DNA of 64,000 nucleotides. Origin: Verticillium longisporum. Lineage: Eukaryota > Ascomycota > Sordariomycetes > Glomerellales > Plectosphaerellaceae. Shown here in pieces: positions 61,265 through 64,000 of the stretch. The position numbers and the translations under genes are program-made. The stretch covers positions 558,001 through 622,000 of the forward strand of contig JAETXT010000009.1 in assembly GCA_019188255.1 (NCBI GenBank). Reading direction: 5' to 3'. The notes beneath the pieces were generated by a model. The model did not search any database, was not told the origin of the DNA, and worked only from the letters and a program-made list of their open reading frames with translations. Every line of letters starts with the position of its first letter. Position 1 is the stretch's first letter.

Positions 61265-61631
61265 ATGTCTCGACTAGGGTGAGCATCCCACGCTGCGGTG
61301 CTGCGAGAACGCAAAACCAGAGGCAGACAGACAGACAAAAAGAAGAAGCTAACCCACCAACAGACAGCTCATCCCCCTCGTCATCACCTTCCTCGTCCTC
61401 GGCGCCGTCGCCTGGGTCTGCTGGCAGGTCTACCTCTCGGTCGTCAAGATCCAGGGCGCCGCCTCGGAGCGCATGGGCAAGAAGAACGTTGTCTTCACAA
61501 AGGACGGCGTCCGCGTCGGCGTCAAGCACGTCGCCAACGAAAAGTACGTCGACCAGACGCAGAGCTGGGTCGTCAAGGCGTGGAACCTCGGCGGCGGCAA
61601 GATTGAGGACAAGTCGAGCAAGAAGAAGTGA
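61265..61631 (+). CDS. Small conserved fungal membrane protein, 93 aa
   Basis: Model: exon 61265-61278 (MSRLG), an 85-nt intron with CTAAC branch, then exon 61364-61631. One N-terminal membrane helix (LIPLVITFLVLGAVAWVCWQ) is followed by a soluble tail with KKNVVFTKDGVRVGVKHV and YVDQTQSWVVKAWNLGGGK, ending in KSSKKK. I recognise this pattern (short TM protein with a KNVVFTKDG-type motif and a WxVKAWNL segment) as widespread in filamentous fungi, but know no function. The location is probably an internal membrane (inference). It is convergent with the transcription-factor gene. Confidence 0.8.
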
Positions 61632-62173
61632 GCCCTCGGATGCACCCTGCCTCTCCCTACCTTTGCACACATGTGCCTGTCACGAGGCGATGGCTTGATA
61701 CCGCAGGAGGCCGTCGACAGAACGGCACGAGGACGACACCCATACAGGCCGATGAGGCCCCACGACGCCATGACTTGCTTGAATCACGAATCGGAACCCG
61801 GCGTCTACTGGTAGCCCCGCGCGCAGACAGCTTGCTACCCCCTCTGTACATAGAACAAGCCAGGACGGCTTTCGTTTCCCGTGGCGCCCATCTTGCGTGG
61901 GGCTTGAAGCGACCAAAAGGCCGGCCAACTAGCTGGTCTGAAGTACTGCATCTCCCATGCATGGAAAAAGGAGACTGATGCTCATTCGATTGATGCCCGT
62001 TCAACCCGCATGCCGTGATCATGTAGATCTTTCGTCGTCCCAATACAAATCCCCAGTTCGACCGTTACATGTCATCACATCATCGCCAATACTATACTCC
62101 CATCAACCCCAAAACCCAACCATCCGTTCTGATGCCAAAACGCGTTCATGGGAATTACGCTGGCCCATATCGC
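61632..62173. other. Convergent 3' intergenic region
   Basis: No gene or repeat seen. A/T-richer toward 62040-62120, consistent with 3' untranslated sequence. Confidence 0.5.
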
Positions 62174-64000
62174 TTAACTGAAATCCAACACCCTGCGCAG
62201 CAACTCGTCCTCGGTCATTCGACACTTGGGGGTGGCATCTGAGAGTAACGGGTCAACACAGGCAGTCCACGCGCGGCAGTGATATACACAGAGGGGGGGG
62301 GGGGGAAGAAGGAAATCCGGGACTATACCCTCAGCCAATTTTGCGCCACCCACTGCCCCGACTGTCCCGCTGTGCCGGTGGCCTTGGCCAACAGTTCGGC
62401 CTTCTTCTTCTCGGCCTGTTCGCGCTGCATGGCCTCGCGCTGCTGGAGAGGATTCATCTCGTAGCCTGCCGAAGGCGGTGCTTCTCGGGCCGAGAGCAGG
62501 CGAGCCGAGAGCATTTTTTTCAAAGTTGTGCGAGTTGGGGTACGGATTGGCCATGAGACCATCTCGGCGGATGAGCATGGATGGGATGCGGATTTGAATC
62601 TGACCCTTTGTTAGCTTTCCTGTGTGTCATGTCAATCAGCCTGGCTCTAGCGTACCTGAGAGAGCAAGTGGGCATATTTCACGCCGAGCTCGTCGCCGAT
62701 GAATTTGAGTCGTCCTACAATCCAGGACCGCTGCGCATCGGTCGTGTAGTCCTGGCCGTGAAGGATGGCAAGAGGCCACGTCAGGAAGTAGCCGGGCAAG
62801 CCCTTCAGGGCGTCCTCCACACCGCAGGCAAAACCGGAGAGGTTCGCACGCTCCATCACTTCGGGACGCTTCAAGTGCCAGCCGAGCTGATATGGCACAG
62901 ATGCAACAATGTCGGTGATGGTGTCGACACACGTCCGCGCGGCCGAAGCATATTCTGGTGTCGTGCGGTAGTCAACTGGGCTGCACACCCAGGCCGCGCA
63001 ACGAACAATGACCGACGCCAGGATGAGGCGGCAGACGCGAGCCATGTTCAGTACACTGGCGATCCAGAAATCTTGATAGATATCCACGCGCCCAGGGAAC
63101 ACTTCAGCCTTCTCATAGTCGCCATTAGGGACGTGATCCTCCCAAGCCACTGTCTTGAACCTAAAGTGCTCCGGTAGGTTTTGCAGCCAGTTCATGGCCT
63201 CTTGATCGACCGTTTGGGCACGCCGAATCATGTCCAGCATGATGTCAATGTTCTCAGGGCAGCGAGCCATGGTGGACATGAGGCGCGTGGCTTCGGCTCT
63301 CAGTTCGGCCGTCTTGATGGCGAAGCGTTGTGATATGGCAGCGGCCTCATCCTTGACAGCATCACTCAACCACCACTCAACGCCCATGATGGGTGCGGTG
63401 CAAGTGGTGAGTGTGTGGATAATCATTTGCGTACGAACAGCAACGAAAAGGAGGAAACCCGTCTTGGTGCGTAGTTGCTTGCGTCCGCGGGCTTTGACGA
63501 GCTGGATGGCGCCTTCGATATGTGAACCCCAAGCGAACATGCCCATTTGCCTGGCTGTGATGTTTTCGAATAGTCCGAGCATGAGGACGGAGGCCAGCGT
63601 GGCGTCCGACTTGCCCTGCTCAGGGTGCTGGAGAGCGACATGCGTGGCAGCCAGTGCCTTTGTGTAGTGGCCGAGGGCCTTGGCGTTCAGTTTCGTCGCA
63701 GAAGCGTTCGGCCTGTTCCCTAGTGACGCCAACGCGCAGGCGTTGAACGCATGGTGCAGGTGGCTGCTGGGCATTTCCGACTTGAGAAGCGGTAGCAGGT
63801 ACTCGTGGAAGCCTCTGGTGCTGCCCTGGCGCGGGATCAAGACATAATTAGACACAAAGTGGCACGATGCCATTTGCTCGACGGGCACGTCGAGCATGGG
63901 CATGACGATGGAGAAGCCGTCTTGGCTGCCAGGCGAAGAAGACGCGCTCTTGGTGACCTGGACCTGGGGTTGCGCCAGGGGCTCGACATCTTTGCCCTTA
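62174..64000 (-). CDS. Fungal-specific transcription factor (zinc-cluster type likely), 3' part only
   Basis: The gene runs off the right edge; the DNA-binding end is outside the window. Model: exons 64000-62656, 62599-62329 and 62238-62174, introns 56 and 90 nt. The region around SNYVLIPRQGSTRGFHEYLL, HHAFNACALASLGNR, SVLMLGLFENITARQMGMFAW and HIEGAIQLVKARG matches the middle domain of Zn2Cys6 factors of the fungal_trans_2 type. The C-terminal exon has NPYPNSHNFEK, then, past the 7-A run (T on +, 62514-62520), PLQQREAMQREQAEKKKAEL, and ends PKCRMTEDELLRRVLDFS. The A run must be changed by one base, and the GGG at the donor (62328-62330) also leaves the phase off by one. The second intron contains a 13-G tract. 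Confidence 0.82.

Overview
The window is nuclear DNA from a filamentous ascomycete, most likely a sordariomycete close to Hypocreales. The evidence is intron style (48-90 nt introns with GT(A/G)NGT donors, CTAAC/CTGAC branch sites and YAG or AAG acceptors), strong G/C preference at third codon positions, and proteins of clearly fungal type: a Fus3/Kss1-type MAP kinase with near-invariant sequence, POM152, a CM1/PACT spindle-pole protein, a metacaspase and a fungal-specific transcription factor. It is ordinary chromosomal housekeeping DNA with unusually roomy, repeat-rich intergenic regions. I see no secondary-metabolite cluster, CRISPR array, rRNA or convincing tRNA.

Layout. 0-9 kb: the 5' part of a PP28/PDAP1-type phosphoprotein gene (-), a hypothetical gene broken by one in-frame TAG (+), and two uncharacterised genes (-). 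9-17 kb: mitochondrial succinyl-CoA:3-ketoacid CoA-transferase (-) divergent from UTP22 (+), which carries two in-frame TAG codons. 17-26 kb: POM152 (-), a UCH-family deubiquitinase (+) and an F-box/YccV protein (-). 27-34 kb: a giant coiled-coil MTOC protein (+) and a metacaspase (-) whose catalytic His is Asn. 34-46 kb: mostly gene-poor, with one conserved hypothetical gene (39.5-41.7 kb) and two weak candidates. 46-52 kb: a Pro/Ser/Thr-rich single-pass membrane protein, an OXR1/TLDc protein and the PMK1-type MAPK. 52-56.5 kb: gene-free DNA with a MITE-like element. 56.5-64 kb: SEC24 (-), a 93-residue conserved membrane protein (+) and the 3' part of a fungal transcription-factor gene (-).

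Genes are arranged mostly as divergent or convergent pairs, with no operon-like logic. Loose functional themes are ribosome biogenesis (UTP22), nuclear envelope and spindle pole (POM152, Pcp1/ApsB type), ubiquitin (UCH and F-box, tail to tail), stress and death (metacaspase, OXR1), secretion (SEC24) and pheromone/invasive-growth signalling (PMK1).

Two cautions apply. At least five gene models are broken by a one-base (once perhaps two-base) discrepancy, usually in a G, C or A run; this fits base-calling errors better than real mutations, so CDS spans here are exon-corrected models, not simple open frames. Separately, three in-frame TAG codons occur in two otherwise intact genes and need their own explanation. 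No clearly new system is visible. The observations most worth testing are the metacaspase with Asn in place of its catalytic His, the double TAG in UTP22, the MITE-like element, and the recurring TACCTAGGTA palindrome clusters.
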